Shown: positions 51,874 through 62,729 of the stretch, piece after piece
How the letters are laid out: each line of letters opens with the position of its first letter
Numbering within the stretch: the first letter of the stretch is position 1
Assembly (NCBI GenBank): GCA_963819855.1
Contig: CAWFYC010000015.1
Location: 124,001 to 188,000, forward strand
From: JAMXLO01 sp963819855
GTDB lineage: Bacteria > Pseudomonadota > Alphaproteobacteria > Acetobacterales > Acetobacteraceae
Direction: 5' to 3'
DNA: 64,000 nucleotides
Translations under genes and position numbers: made by a program
The notes under the pieces: generated by a model
What the model was told of the DNA's origin: nothing
The model's database searches: none
Seen by the model: the letters and a program-made list of their open reading frames with translations, nothing else

Positions 51874-53969
51874 CCGGCGTACTCGGAGTACAGCAGGACC
51901 GCACTATGCGCGGCCACGGGCACCTCATTTCCCGTCACCGGGCGCTCATGAGCCTCGGCATCGGCACTGTCGAGCAGCACCCGGCTCGCCAGATGCGGCG
52001 GCGGCAGTTGGAAGTCGCATGGCTGATCCCCTGGATTCATCAGCAGGTTCAGGATCGTGACCTTTCTTTCGGCAATTCGCATCGATCGGCGCAAGATCAA
52101 CGTCCGTTGCTCGATATCGTTCCAAGCCTCGATCGATATCGTAGCTCCCGTCTGGTCGAACCACGCGATGTCGGCAACGCCCGGTGCGGGATACGCCCTG
52201 CCGTGCAGAAAAACCGGACAGCGCAGTACCGGATGCTCACGGCGAAGTGCGATGAGGCGCGCAACGTAGGCGGTCAGCGCAACTCCCGGCGGCAATGCCG
52301 CCATGGTCCAGTCCAACCAGGAAACTTCATTATCCTGGCAATACGCGTTGTTGTTGCCGCCCTGGGTGCGGCCGAACTCATCGCCGGCCAGCAACATCGG
52401 CGTGCCGGCGGCAAGTACCACCGTGGCCAGCATGGCGCGCTTGACCCGATCCCGCACCGCGGTGATCGCCGGATCGTCGGTCGGTCCCTCGATGCCCCAG
52501 TTGCTGGTGAAGTTGGCAGGATGGCCGTCGTGATTGGCTTCGCCATTCGCGGCGTTGTGCCGTTCAATGTAGCTCACGGCGTCCGCCAGCGTGAACCCGT
52601 CGTGTGATGCGATGAAATTGATCGATGCCCACGGGCGCCTGCCTTGGTGGGCGAAGACGTCGGCCGAGCCCGCCAGTCGTGCGGCAATCGTCGGCCGCTG
52701 CCCCCCGTCGCCGCGCCAGAAACTGCGCACGCTGTCACGAAACCGGTCGTTCCATTCGGCGAAGCCAGGCGGAAGGTTGCCAAGCTGGTAGCCGCCCGGT
52801 CCGATGTCCCAGGGTTCGGCAATCAGCTTCGCGCCGGCGAGCACCGGGTCCTGACGCAGCGCGTCGAAAAAGCCGGCACCTTGATCGTACCCGTTTGACC
52901 CCCGTCCGAGCGTCGCACACAGATCGAAGCGGAACCCGTCGATATGGAACGAGGTCACCCAGTAGCGCAATGAATCCATCACCATCTGCAGGACACGCGG
53001 ATGCGAGAGATTCAGCGTATTGCCGGTGCCGGTGTCATTGACGTTACGGCGCGGATCCGCTGCCTCCAGCCGATAGTAGCTGGCATTGTCGAGCCCGCGG
53101 AACGACAGCGTCGGACCGGTCTCCTCGGCCTCAGCCGTGTGGTTGTAAACCACGTCGAGGATCACCTCGATGCCGGCCGCGTGCAGCCGGCGGACCGCGA
53201 CGCGCATTTCATTCGGCGTGCCGTCCGATAGGTAGGCGGGCTCCGGCGCGAAGAAACCGAGCGTGTTGTAACCCCAGTAATTGCGTAGCCCGCGCTGTTG
53301 CAAGGCGCGATCCTGCAGGAAGGCATGCACCGGCATCAACTCGATCGCGGTGATGCCGAGATGGTGCAGGTGGTTGATCACCGCGGGATGCGCGAGAGCG
53401 GCGAACGTGCCGCGTTCGGTAGGTCGAATGTGGCCGTGCAACATGGTCAGCCCGCGGACGTGCGCCTCGTAGATCACGGTGTCCGACCACGGCACGTCTG
53501 GCGCGTGGTCGTCTCCCCAGTTGAACGAGTCGTCGGTCACCACGCCTTTCGGCATCGCCGGCGCACTGTCTCGCCGATCGAACGACAGATCCCCGCGCAG
53601 CGAGTGCTGTCGAAAGCCGTACAGCGCGTCCGACCAGTGTACGCTGCCGGCAAGCGCTCGTGCGTAGGGATCGAGCAGCAGCTTGTGATGATTGAAGCGA
53701 TGGCCCTGCTCCGGCGCATACGGCCCGAACGCGCGGTAGCCATAGAGCAAGCCGGCCGTCGCATCGGGCAGGTAACCGTGCCAGATCTCGTCGGTGTATT
53801 CCGGCAGAGTGTAGCGCGCGATCTCGTGCCGACCGGATGGTTCGAACAGGCAAAGATCGATGCGCTCGGCATGTGCCGAGAAGACCGCGAAATTGATGCC
53901 GAGCCCGTCCCAGGTGGCGCCGAGCGGAAACGGTCGGCCGGGCAGCAACGCGTCAGGCAGATGCTGCAT
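51870..53969 (-). CDS. glgX: glycogen debranching protein GlgX
   Basis: A 699-residue isoamylase-type debranching enzyme. The N-terminal CBM48 begins PFPLGATWDGLGINFAVFSA; the GH13 part has YEAHVRGLTMLHGHI, LDVVYNHTAEAEE, nucleophile in DGFRFDLCATLGR, acid in LIAEPWDIGPGGYQ and INFIASHDGFTLAD. It cuts alpha-1,6 links of phosphorylase-limit or branched glucans. The gene starts 13 bp after glgB. Confidence 0.95.
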   Translation of the reverse strand: MQHLPDALLPGRPFPLGATWDGLGINFAVFSAHAERIDLCLFEPSGRHEIARYTLPEYTDEIWHGYLPDATAGLLYGYRAFGPYAPEQGHRFNHHKLLLDPYARALAGSVHWSDALYGFRQHSLRGDLSFDRRDSAPAMPKGVVTDDSFNWGDDHAPDVPWSDTVIYEAHVRGLTMLHGHIRPTERGTFAALAHPAVINHLHHLGITAIELMPVHAFLQDRALQQRGLRNYWGYNTLGFFAPEPAYLSDGTPNEMRVAVRRLHAAGIEVILDVVYNHTAEAEETGPTLSFRGLDNASYYRLEAADPRRNVNDTGTGNTLNLSHPRVLQMVMDSLRYWVTSFHIDGFRFDLCATLGRGSNGYDQGAGFFDALRQDPVLAGAKLIAEPWDIGPGGYQLGNLPPGFAEWNDRFRDSVRSFWRGDGGQRPTIAARLAGSADVFAHQGRRPWASINFIASHDGFTLADAVSYIERHNAANGEANHDGHPANFTSNWGIEGPTDDPAITAVRDRVKRAMLATVVLAAGTPMLLAGDEFGRTQGGNNNAYCQDNEVSWLDWTMAALPPGVALTAYVARLIALRREHPVLRCPVFLHGRAYPAPGVADIAWFDQTGATISIEAWNDIEQRTLILRRSMRIAERKVTILNLLMNPGDQPCDFQLPPPHLASRVLLDSADAEAHERPVTGNEVPVAAHSAVLLYSEYAG

Positions 53970-53982
53970 GGGTTCGGGCCGG

Positions 53983-56178
53983 TCAACCGCCCGGACGCAG
54001 GAACAGCGTCGCCAGTGGCGGCAGCGTCAGCGCCAGCGACTGTGCCTCACCGTGACTTTGCACCGGCGCGGTCGCGACACTCCCGCCGTTGCCCATGCCT
54101 GATCCGCCATACAGTGCGGCATCCGTGTTGAGCAGCTCTTCCCATGTCCCCGCCCGAGGCACACCGACGCGGTAACCGGTCCGCGGCACCGGTGTCATGT
54201 TGCAGACCACCAGTACCGGCGCAGCCTTCTCGTCGCCGTAGCGCACGAAGCCGAACACCGAATTGTACCGATCATCGCCGACCACCCAGCGGAAGCCCGT
54301 GGATACCGCATCGCGCTGATGCAGCGAGCGCTCACCTGCGTAGATCCGGTTGAGATCGCGCACCAGCCGTTGCACGCCTTGTCGCAGCGGGTCACTGAGC
54401 GCACCCCAATCGAGCTCGCCGTCGTGGTTCCACTCGTGCTCCTGCGCGATCTCGCCGCCCATGAACAGCAGCTTCTTGCCGGGATGGCCCCACATGAACC
54501 CAAGATACGTCCGCAGATTGGCGAAGCGCTGCCAGTTGTCGCCAGGCATCTTGGCGATCAGCGAGCGCTTTCCATAGACCACTTCGTCGTGCGACAGTGG
54601 CAGCACGAAGTTCTCGGCGAACGCGTAGAGCAGGCCGAACGTCATGTCGTTGTGATGCCAGGGCCGATGGATCGGGTCGGCTTCGATGTAGTGGAGCGTG
54701 TCGTGCATCCAGCCCATGTTCCATTTGTAGGCGAATCCCAGGCCGCCTTCGCTGATCGGTCGCGACACGCCTGGCCAGGCGGTTGACTCTTCAGCAACCG
54801 TAAACGCACCCGCGCAGCGTTCGCCAACCACGGCGTTGAAGTGACGCAGAAAACCGATCGCCTCCAGGTTTTCGCGGCCGCCATGCACGTTGGGTACCCA
54901 CTGCCCCGCCGAACGCGAGTAATCGCGATACAGCATCGACGCCACCGCATCGACGCGCAGGCCATCGACGTGGAAATGCTCCAGCCAGTAGAGACCCGAC
55001 GCGATCAGAAAACCCTGCACCTCGCGGCGGCCGACATTGTAGATGTAGGTGTTCCAATCTTGATGAAATCCCTCGCGCGGGTCCTGGTGCTCATACAGTG
55101 CCGTGCCATCGAAACGCGCCATGCCGTGGGCATCGGTCGGGAAATGCGCCGGCACCCAATCGACGATCACGCCGACGCCAGCGCGGTGGCAGGCATCGAC
55201 GAAACGGGCGAATCCAGCCGATGGACCGAACCGCGCACTCGGCGCGAACAGGCTGAGTGGCTGATAGCCCCACGAGCCACCGAACGGATGTTCGGTGACC
55301 GGCATCAGCTCGATATGGCTGAAGCCCATCTCGCTGACATACGGCACCAGTTTGGCGCTCAGCTCATCCCAGGTCGGGATGCGCCCATCGGGATGGAACC
55401 ACGATGCGGCGTGCATTTCGTAGATCGAGATCGGCGCATCGGTGGCGTGGCGGCGCGCGCGTTGCCTCATCCATGTCTCGTCATGCCAGACATGCGACGC
55501 TGGATCGGCAACGACCGATGCGGTGGCGGGCGGCGGTTCGGTCGCGCGTGCCAGCGGATCGGCCTTGTATGGCAGGCGCGCACCGTCGGGACCGACGATG
55601 GCAAACTTGTAGCGCGCACCTGGTGCAAGGCGCGGGATGAACAGTTCCCACACGCCGGCTGGGTAGCGCAGGCGCATCGGATTGCGTCGCGGATCCCAGG
55701 TGTTGAAATCGCCCACGACGGAAACTGCGCGGGCATTCGGCGCCCAGACGGCGAAGCGCACGCCGCCGACACCATCGACCGTCACCGCATTGGCGCCAAG
55801 GTGCGACGCCAGTTCGAAGTGCCTGCCTTCGTTGAACAGATGCAGATCGAGGTCGCCGAGCAACGGTCCGAAGGAATACGGATCCTCGGTCTCCTGTATT
55901 GCGTCCGGCCATCCGATGCGCAGCCGATACGGCTCGGTGCGGCTCACCCGACCGGCAAACAGACCTTGCGGCAAGGTCGGCACGAGCCTGCCGAGTGATT
56001 TACCACTGGCGCGTGCCAGTACCTCAACCGTCAATGCTCCCGGCAGGAACGCGCGCACTACCCCGCCCACCGCGGTATCGAACGGGCCCAGCACTGCGAA
56101 TGGATCGCGGAGTGCACCCGCGGCGAGCGCCTCAGCCACACCGGACGGCAGACCGGACAGTTCGGCCACATCGTTCAT
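53983..56178 (-). CDS. glgB: 1,4-alpha-glucan branching enzyme GlgB
   Basis: A 731-residue GH13 branching enzyme. Two N-terminal beta domains (first about 1-110; CBM48 with FAVWAPNARAVSVVGDFNTW), then MGFSHIELMPVTEHPFGGSW, nucleophile in DGLRVDAVASMLYRDYSR, acid in TVAEESTAWPGV and VLPLSHDEVVYGKRSL. It makes alpha-1,6 branches in the linear glucan formed by GlgE. It overlaps treS by 4 bases. Confidence 0.96.
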   Translation of the reverse strand: MNDVAELSGLPSGVAEALAAGALRDPFAVLGPFDTAVGGVVRAFLPGALTVEVLARASGKSLGRLVPTLPQGLFAGRVSRTEPYRLRIGWPDAIQETEDPYSFGPLLGDLDLHLFNEGRHFELASHLGANAVTVDGVGGVRFAVWAPNARAVSVVGDFNTWDPRRNPMRLRYPAGVWELFIPRLAPGARYKFAIVGPDGARLPYKADPLARATEPPPATASVVADPASHVWHDETWMRQRARRHATDAPISIYEMHAASWFHPDGRIPTWDELSAKLVPYVSEMGFSHIELMPVTEHPFGGSWGYQPLSLFAPSARFGPSAGFARFVDACHRAGVGVIVDWVPAHFPTDAHGMARFDGTALYEHQDPREGFHQDWNTYIYNVGRREVQGFLIASGLYWLEHFHVDGLRVDAVASMLYRDYSRSAGQWVPNVHGGRENLEAIGFLRHFNAVVGERCAGAFTVAEESTAWPGVSRPISEGGLGFAYKWNMGWMHDTLHYIEADPIHRPWHHNDMTFGLLYAFAENFVLPLSHDEVVYGKRSLIAKMPGDNWQRFANLRTYLGFMWGHPGKKLLFMGGEIAQEHEWNHDGELDWGALSDPLRQGVQRLVRDLNRIYAGERSLHQRDAVSTGFRWVVGDDRYNSVFGFVRYGDEKAAPVLVVCNMTPVPRTGYRVGVPRAGTWEELLNTDAALYGGSGMGNGGSVATAPVQSHGEAQSLALTLPPLATLFLRPGG

Positions 56179-59100
56179 GACGGCTCCTGCGCGATCAGTT
56201 GAGCGAGACCATGCAGCGGCACATCGATCCAGGCCGGACGATTAGCGGCCTCATAGGCGATCTCGTACGCCGCCTTCTCGATCAGGAACAGCCGAAGCAG
56301 ATTCTGTTCCCCGGTGTTATCGTCGGCCGGAAATACATCGGCGTACCCGGCCAGGAAGCTCTGCGCTGCGCCCGTCACGAAGGTTCGCAGGAAGGCATCG
56401 CGTTGCGGGTCCGCGACATGCGCCTGAGTAGCGACACTCCGGCGCTTCATCACAGCGCCTGCGTAATCGAACGAGCGGAGCATGCCGGCGACATCGCGCA
56501 GCCGGTGGTTCTTTGCCCGGCGCAACTCCACCGGCTTAGACGGTTCGCCCTCAAAGTCGATGATATAGACATCGCCGTTGGCGACCAGAACCTGACCGAG
56601 ATGCAGATCGCCGTGGATACGCGTGAGCACCGTGCCCGGACCCGATTCGGCGAGCCCGCGCACCGTCGTGCCGAGCCTGTCGCGCTCCGCCATCACGATG
56701 GCAAGATCCTGTGCGGATTCCGCATCCCACTCCCGTGGCGTATCGAGCGCGGCGAATGCGGCCGCGAGCTGCTGCTCCGCCTGTTCCGCCCATTCCTGGG
56801 CCAGACCGGCGCTCGCCCGCTCCGGCGTGAACGCTGGATTGTCGGCATCGCGGGCAAGCACTGTGTGCATCTCCCCCAGGCGACGCCCGAGCAGCGCAGC
56901 GATCGCGCCGTAATCCTCGTGCTGTTCGGCCCCGGTCGCCTGCGCTTCCTCGGTGCCGGCGGTGAGGTCCGACAATCCGCGCATCAGCAGATCCAGTGTC
57001 CACGTCCAGGCGTCGCCCTGGTTACGAATGAAACCTTGGGCGACGGCAAGGATGTGGCGCTCGCCACCGGCGTCGACGCGTGCAATCTCTCCCAGCAGCG
57101 GCGCGATGTTGGCGAACCCCTGCTCGGTCAGGTAGCGACCCATCTCCGCTTCGGGATGCGGCCCAGCCGATACCCGCCGGAACAGCTTCAGCATCGTCAC
57201 ATCCCCGACGATCATCGAGGAATTCGACTGCTCCACCGCCAGCCATTTCATCTCGGCATCCGGAGGAACGACAACCTCGGCCATGCGCGATGTAGCTTCG
57301 AAGCGAAGTTCGCCTGCTTGCGCATTGGAGATCAGACCGGTCAGGACACTGCCGGCGAATTCCGGCAATGCGAATGCATCGGTCAGCAATCCCACGCGCG
57401 CGCCGCGCCGCACTCGCGCCAGCGCGAGTTGCGTGGGCAGCGGACCGGTCTGCCGGTCCTCCCAGGCGATCGCCAACGGCAGCAGCCAGCGCGCCGAGCC
57501 GCCCTGTGTTTCGGTCTCGATCTCCGCCAGCAGCAGCTCCAGCTCAGCATTCGGCAATGCCACGAGCGACGCCAGCCGTGCCGCCAGCAGCGTCCGGTCT
57601 TTCATCGCGAACCAACGGCGCTTGGCGAGATACGCGGGAAGAATTTCGCGTTCCAACGCACTACGATTGCTTTCAAGCGCATCCGCCAGGCGGGTCCGCA
57701 GGACGATCGTCTGATATTCGGGCATCGGCTCCGGTGCGGGTGTGTGGGTCGTTGGCCATGCCGCCTCTTCACCAGCCAGCAGAAACCAATAGAAACCGTA
57801 GGGCGACAGCGTGAGCAGATAATTGAGCTGGCCGATCGGTGGAAAAATTGAACCGCCGTCCAGCTCGACCGGCGTGCGCCCGGCGAACTCCGACAGTTCC
57901 AGTTCCACCGCCTGCGGCGTGCGCGCCAGGTTGGCGACGCAGAGGATCGTGCGTCCCTCATATTCCCGGAGATAGGCGAGGACCTTGCGGTTATGCGGAT
58001 ACAGCAGCCGATAGCCGCCACGACCGAATACCTGATATTGGCGGCGAACCGCTATCGCGCGGCGTGTCCAGTTCAGTAGCGAATGGCGGTCGCCGGACTG
58101 GGCCTCGACATTCACCGCCTCGAAACCATACAGCGCATCCATGATCGGCGGCAGAACAAGACGCGAAGGTTCGGCGCGAGAGAATCCGCCGTTGCGGTCG
58201 GGTGACCACTGCATCGGCGTGCGCACGCCGTCGCGGTCGCCGAGATGGATGTTGTCCCCCATGCCGATTTCGTCGCCATAATAGATGACCGGTGTGCCCG
58301 GCATCGAGAACAACAGGTAGTTCATCAGTTCGACCCGCCGCCGGTCGTGCTCGAGCAGCGGCGTCAGCCGGCGGCGGATGCCGAGATTGAGCCGCGCGCG
58401 GCGATCGGCGGCATAGGTCTCCCACAGGAAGTCGCGCTCGCTCGAGGTCACCATCTCCAGCGTCAATTCGTCGTGGTTGCGCAGGAAGATCGCCCACTGG
58501 CTGTTCGGCGGAATATCGGGCGTCTGACGCAGGATGTCGGTGATCGGGAAACGATCCTCGCGCGCGATCGCCATATACATCCGCGGCATCAGCGGGAAGT
58601 GGAATGCCATGTGGCACTCGTCATCGTCGCCGAAATAGTCCTTCGCGTCCTCCGGCCATTGGTTCGCTTCCGCAAGCAGCATCCGGTCCGGGTAATGGGC
58701 ATCCAGTTCGGCACGGATTTGCTTCAGCACCGCATGGGTTTCCGGCAGGTTTTCGTTGTTGGTGCCTTCGCGCTCCACCAGATAGGGCACCGCATCGAGC
58801 CGCAGCCCGTCCACACCGAGATCCAGCCAGTAGCGCAGGACGGCAAGGATCTCCTTCAGCACGCGCGGGTTGTCGAAGTTCAGGTCCGGCTGGTGCGGAT
58901 AGAACCGATGCCAGTAGTAGGCACCTGCGACCTCGTCCCAGGTCCAGTTGGACCGCTGCGTATCGACAAAGATGACGCGCGTGCCGGCGTATTTATGGTC
59001 GTCATTCGACCAGACGTAGAAGTCGCGGTACATCGAGCCCGGCTTTGCTTGCCGAGCACGCTGGAACCACGGATGCTGGTCGGAGGTGTGGTTCACCACC

Positions 59101-59447
59101 AGCTCGGTGATCACCCGCATCCCCCGCGCATGCGCCGCAGCGATGAAGCGCCTGACATCGGCGATCGTGCCATAGTCCGGATGGACACCCCGATATCTGC
59201 TGATGTCGTAGCCGTCGTCACGGCGCGGCGATGGGTAGAACGGCAGCAGCCAGATGGTGTTGACGCCGAGATCGGCGATGTAGTCGAGCTTGGCGATCAA
59301 CCCGGGCAGGTCGCCGATGCCGTCGTTGTTGTCGTCGAAAAACGACTTGACGTGCAACTGGTAGATGATCGCATCCTTGTACCACAGCGCGTTCTCGCTC
59401 ACCGCGACCAGGGTCGGTGCGGGAGCAGCGACGGAGATGTCCATCAT
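56175..59447 (-). CDS. treS: trehalose synthase fused to maltokinase (TreS-Mak)
   Basis: A 1090-residue two-enzyme protein. Residues about 20-560 are TreS, interconverting maltose and trehalose: YKDAIIYQLHVKSFFDDNND, GLRLDAVPYLVEREGT (nucleophile), LLAEANQWPEDAKDYFGDD (acid), FLRNHDELTLEMVT. Residues about 590-1090 are a maltokinase (AYLAKRRWFAMKD start, catalytic IHGDLHLGQVL and YIIDFEGEPSKP), which phosphorylates maltose to maltose-1-phosphate, the GlgE substrate. The fusion ties trehalose to glucan synthesis. It overlaps glgE and glgB by 4 bases each. Confidence 0.95.
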   Translation of the reverse strand: MMDISVAAPAPTLVAVSENALWYKDAIIYQLHVKSFFDDNNDGIGDLPGLIAKLDYIADLGVNTIWLLPFYPSPRRDDGYDISRYRGVHPDYGTIADVRRFIAAAHARGMRVITELVVNHTSDQHPWFQRARQAKPGSMYRDFYVWSNDDHKYAGTRVIFVDTQRSNWTWDEVAGAYYWHRFYPHQPDLNFDNPRVLKEILAVLRYWLDLGVDGLRLDAVPYLVEREGTNNENLPETHAVLKQIRAELDAHYPDRMLLAEANQWPEDAKDYFGDDDECHMAFHFPLMPRMYMAIAREDRFPITDILRQTPDIPPNSQWAIFLRNHDELTLEMVTSSERDFLWETYAADRRARLNLGIRRRLTPLLEHDRRRVELMNYLLFSMPGTPVIYYGDEIGMGDNIHLGDRDGVRTPMQWSPDRNGGFSRAEPSRLVLPPIMDALYGFEAVNVEAQSGDRHSLLNWTRRAIAVRRQYQVFGRGGYRLLYPHNRKVLAYLREYEGRTILCVANLARTPQAVELELSEFAGRTPVELDGGSIFPPIGQLNYLLTLSPYGFYWFLLAGEEAAWPTTHTPAPEPMPEYQTIVLRTRLADALESNRSALEREILPAYLAKRRWFAMKDRTLLAARLASLVALPNAELELLLAEIETETQGGSARWLLPLAIAWEDRQTGPLPTQLALARVRRGARVGLLTDAFALPEFAGSVLTGLISNAQAGELRFEATSRMAEVVVPPDAEMKWLAVEQSNSSMIVGDVTMLKLFRRVSAGPHPEAEMGRYLTEQGFANIAPLLGEIARVDAGGERHILAVAQGFIRNQGDAWTWTLDLLMRGLSDLTAGTEEAQATGAEQHEDYGAIAALLGRRLGEMHTVLARDADNPAFTPERASAGLAQEWAEQAEQQLAAAFAALDTPREWDAESAQDLAIVMAERDRLGTTVRGLAESGPGTVLTRIHGDLHLGQVLVANGDVYIIDFEGEPSKPVELRRAKNHRLRDVAGMLRSFDYAGAVMKRRSVATQAHVADPQRDAFLRTFVTGAAQSFLAGYADVFPADDNTGEQNLLRLFLIEKAAYEIAYEAANRPAWIDVPLHGLAQLIAQEPS

Positions 59448-62400
59448 GGCGCTCCCAATGGTGCAATCTGCCAGATTGCGAATGGCAGATCAGCGGGATC
59501 GAGACGTATGCGCTGCTGCTTGCCGGTCCAGTCAAAACGATGACCGCGCATCAGGTCGGTGGCTGCGAGCGACTCGTGGTCCGGCAGGTCCCATTCCCAT
59601 AGTGGAATCTCGATAGCCGCTTCCTGCGCGCCATTTGGATCGAGGCTGACCGCGACGAGGATCATGTCGCGTCCGCCTGGTACTCGCTTGCCATACAGCA
59701 AAACCTGTTCGTTGAAGGCCGGATAGAAGGTCAGGCCGAGATGAGTCTGCAACGCCGGATGCGCCCGGCGGATGCGGTTGAGCGCGGATATTTCTGCCAC
59801 AATGTTGCCCGGCGCCGCAAAGTCGCGCACGCGGATCTGATATTTCTCGGAATCGAGATACTCCTCACGTCCCGGCAGCGGCGCCGCCTCGCAGAGTTCG
59901 AAGCCGGAATACATGCCCCACAGTCCTGACAGCGTGCACGCCAGCGCCGCGCGGATCAGGAATCCCGGCCGGCCGGAGGTTTGCAGGAAAGGCGGATTGA
60001 TGTCCGGTGTGTTGACGAAAAAGTTCGGCCGGAAGAAATCCCGCACCGGCGCTTCATTCAGCTCCGTCAGGTACTCGATGATCTCCTGCTTCGTGTTGCG
60101 CCAGGTGAAGTAGGTGTAGGACTGGGTGAATCCGACCTTGGCCAGTCGGTACATCAGCTTTGGCCGGGTGAACGCCTCGGCCAGGAAGATCACGTCGGGA
60201 TGTCGGCCGCGAATATCGGCGATCATCCATTGCCAGAACGGCAGCGGCTTGGTGTGCGGATTGTCGACCCGGAAGATGCGAACACCCTGATCGACCCAGA
60301 ACTGGATCACGTCGCGCAGCGCCAACCACAGTGCCGGCATCGCCGCCTTGGCGTAGAAGTCGGGATTGACGATGTCCTCGTATTTCTTTGGCGGGTTCTC
60401 GGCGAAGCGCATCGAACCGTCGGGGCGCCAGCGGAACCAGGCGGGATGCTGACGCAGCCACGGATGGTCCGGCGAGCACTGAACGGCGAAATCGATTGCG
60501 ATTTCCAGTTCGTTTTCTTTCGCCGCAGCGACCAGGGTACGAAAGTCATCCAGCGTACCAAGCTGCGGATGGACGGCATCGTACCCGCCCTCCAGCCCGC
60601 CGATGGCATAGGGACTGCCAACGTCATCCGGCTCCGCTCGCAGCGCGTTGTTGCGCCCCTTGCGGTTGATGGCACCGATTGGATGAATCGGTGGGAAATA
60701 CAGCACGTCAAAGCCCATCGCGCGGATCGCCGGAAGACGCGCAGTCACATCGGTGAACGTGCCGTGCCGTGCCGGATCGTCCGTGGCCGAGCGCGGGAAC
60801 ATTTCATACCAGCTTGCGAAACCGGCCTGGGGACGATCGACATCGAGCGGCAGTGCAGGCGCGTGTTCCGCGGCAAACGGTCTGCTGTCGGCTGCATGCA
60901 TTGCCAGGGCGGTTTCCTCCGCGAGCAGCAGAGCAACCTGTTGCGAGGTATCCGCCGATCGCACCCGTGTTGCGATCTCCGCGTGGTCCGCCGCCTCGAT
61001 CATGCGACAGCCCTCTTCGATTTCCAGCGTTATGGTCTGTCCGGCCGAGTGTTTGGCGGAAAGATCGTGTCGGAAGGTTCCCCAGGCGTCCCACCATGCC
61101 TGAACCGTGAACCGATGCCGGCCGATGCGCGTCGGCGCGAAACCTACTTCCCAGCGATCATTCTCCACCAACTGCATCGCGACGCGTTGCCAGTCTGTTT
61201 CGTCGTCCGCGCGCCACAGCAGTGCAGCAGCCAACACGTCATGGCCATCACAGACGATGTCGGCGCTCACGGTGACGTTCTCACCGATCAGGCGCTTCAC
61301 GGCAAACGCGCCATCTGGCACGCGCGGACGAATTGCCTCGATGGCAATTCGCGTGGCCGCAAGTCGCGACCGTTTCAGGTCTTCATCGCGGACCAACGGA
61401 TGCATCACCGGCTGGGTCCCCGCATAGAACAGAACGCGCACCTCCCCAGGTTCCATGTCCGCAGTCGCGCCGTCGAGTGGCCCCTTCAGCGCGAACGCCG
61501 CGCCCGCCTGCGGTGGCAGCGGCGAGACTGAGAGGCCGAGTGACGCGCCGCGTCCGATATCGGGATTGGCAAACACTGCCACAGCGCGAGAGGCATCGCG
61601 TACATCGGTCGCATCGGTTCGCAGCAACGCTGTGACAGGCTCATGCGCCTCGGTGAGCTGGAGCAGCTTACCATCGACCTGATAGGCTGCAACGCAATCG
61701 ACCAGGGCGTTGGCGGCCGCGACGTCTGCAGTGAGATCGCACGGCGCCTCGGCGCGGGCACGCACGAAATCCTCTGGAGTAGCCGATGCGGCATCGAACG
61801 CGCGGCCCGTTGCGTACCTCGAATCCCATCGGCACGAACAGACCGTTCCCGACAGAAGCTGCCAGCCGCAATGCGAAACGATAGTCCGTTGGAGCGTCGC
61901 TGCCCAGCGGCAGGCGCATCGCGCGCCGTTCGAAGAAAGACGGCTCAGGCGAGGCGATCGTAGGCGCGATGCGCCGCAATAGCCCGATCTCCTCGATCAG
62001 CCAGTGCGCCCGGCCGTCCCACCATGCAAGCGAGGAACAAACGCCGTCGAAGCCAACCCCTTCCAGCGGCGGCAGCGCCGCGCGCTCGACCGCTGGCGTC
62101 CAGGCCAGAAATCGGCACTGTGGAAACTCCTGCTTCAGCCTGCTGATAATCCGCCGCCAGAGCGACGGCGGTGCGCGATCCGGTCGCAGGCAACGGAACC
62201 CGGCGATCCCCGCCTGCACCACACGCGAAAGCCGATCCAGCCACCACGCCGCCAAGGCCTCGGCGACCTCGGTCTGCTGCAACCGCGCATAGGCGACATC
62301 CAGCCGATGCGGCGCGCGCCACGGATTGGGCAACGAACCGCATCCGTCCGGCGCGAACCACTGTTCCTCGCGACGGCGAATCGCGGCATCGATCGCGACC

Positions 62401-62678
62401 TGATCGATGGCCAGGTCGAGCCACACCTTTAGGCCCTGGTCCCCGGCCTGGTGAGCGATGGCGGATATGCCCTTGTCAGCGGAGCCGGACCAGCCCAGCA
62501 CCGGATGCAGTGCCTCATGATCGGCAGTAACGAAGATGTCGCCGCTGGCACCCGGTACAAAGGGTGGCGCCATGCAGACGGTATCGAACCCCATGGCACG
62601 GCAGCGCGCAAAATGCGAGGGCCACTCGGACAGTGCTCCGGCAACCAGCGGATGCAGATGATAGATCTTTGGTGCCAT
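59444..62678 (-). pseudogene. glgE: alpha-1,4-glucan--maltose-1-phosphate maltosyltransferase GlgE with N-terminal GH13-like domain, frameshifted
   Basis: The GlgE part (C-terminal about 700 residues) extends alpha-1,4-glucans with maltose-1-phosphate: FASWYEMFPRSATDD, DVLYFPPIHPIGAINRKGRN, nucleophile in IFRVDNPHTKPLPFW, acid in VIFLAEAFTRPK, FFVNTPDINP. In front lies an amylase-like domain of about 350 residues (YHLHPLVAGALSEWPSHFAR, FVPGASGDIFVTADH, LDLAIDQVAID). The two halves are in different frames; one extra base near 61796-61803, after RNGPR, explains it and gives 1077 residues. Start ATG 62678; ATG 62729 with GAGG upstream is an alternative. First gene of the operon. Confidence 0.88.
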
Positions 62679-62729
62679 GCGGTGCGTGGGTCCGTTTTGC
62701 TCAGGAGGGCGGTAATCGCGACGTTCCAT

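Noticed and set aside
23118..61803. Programmed +1 frameshifting as an explanation for the frame breaks
   Set aside because: No shared slippery sequence or stop-codon context at the sites, and the families concerned are not known to use frameshifting.
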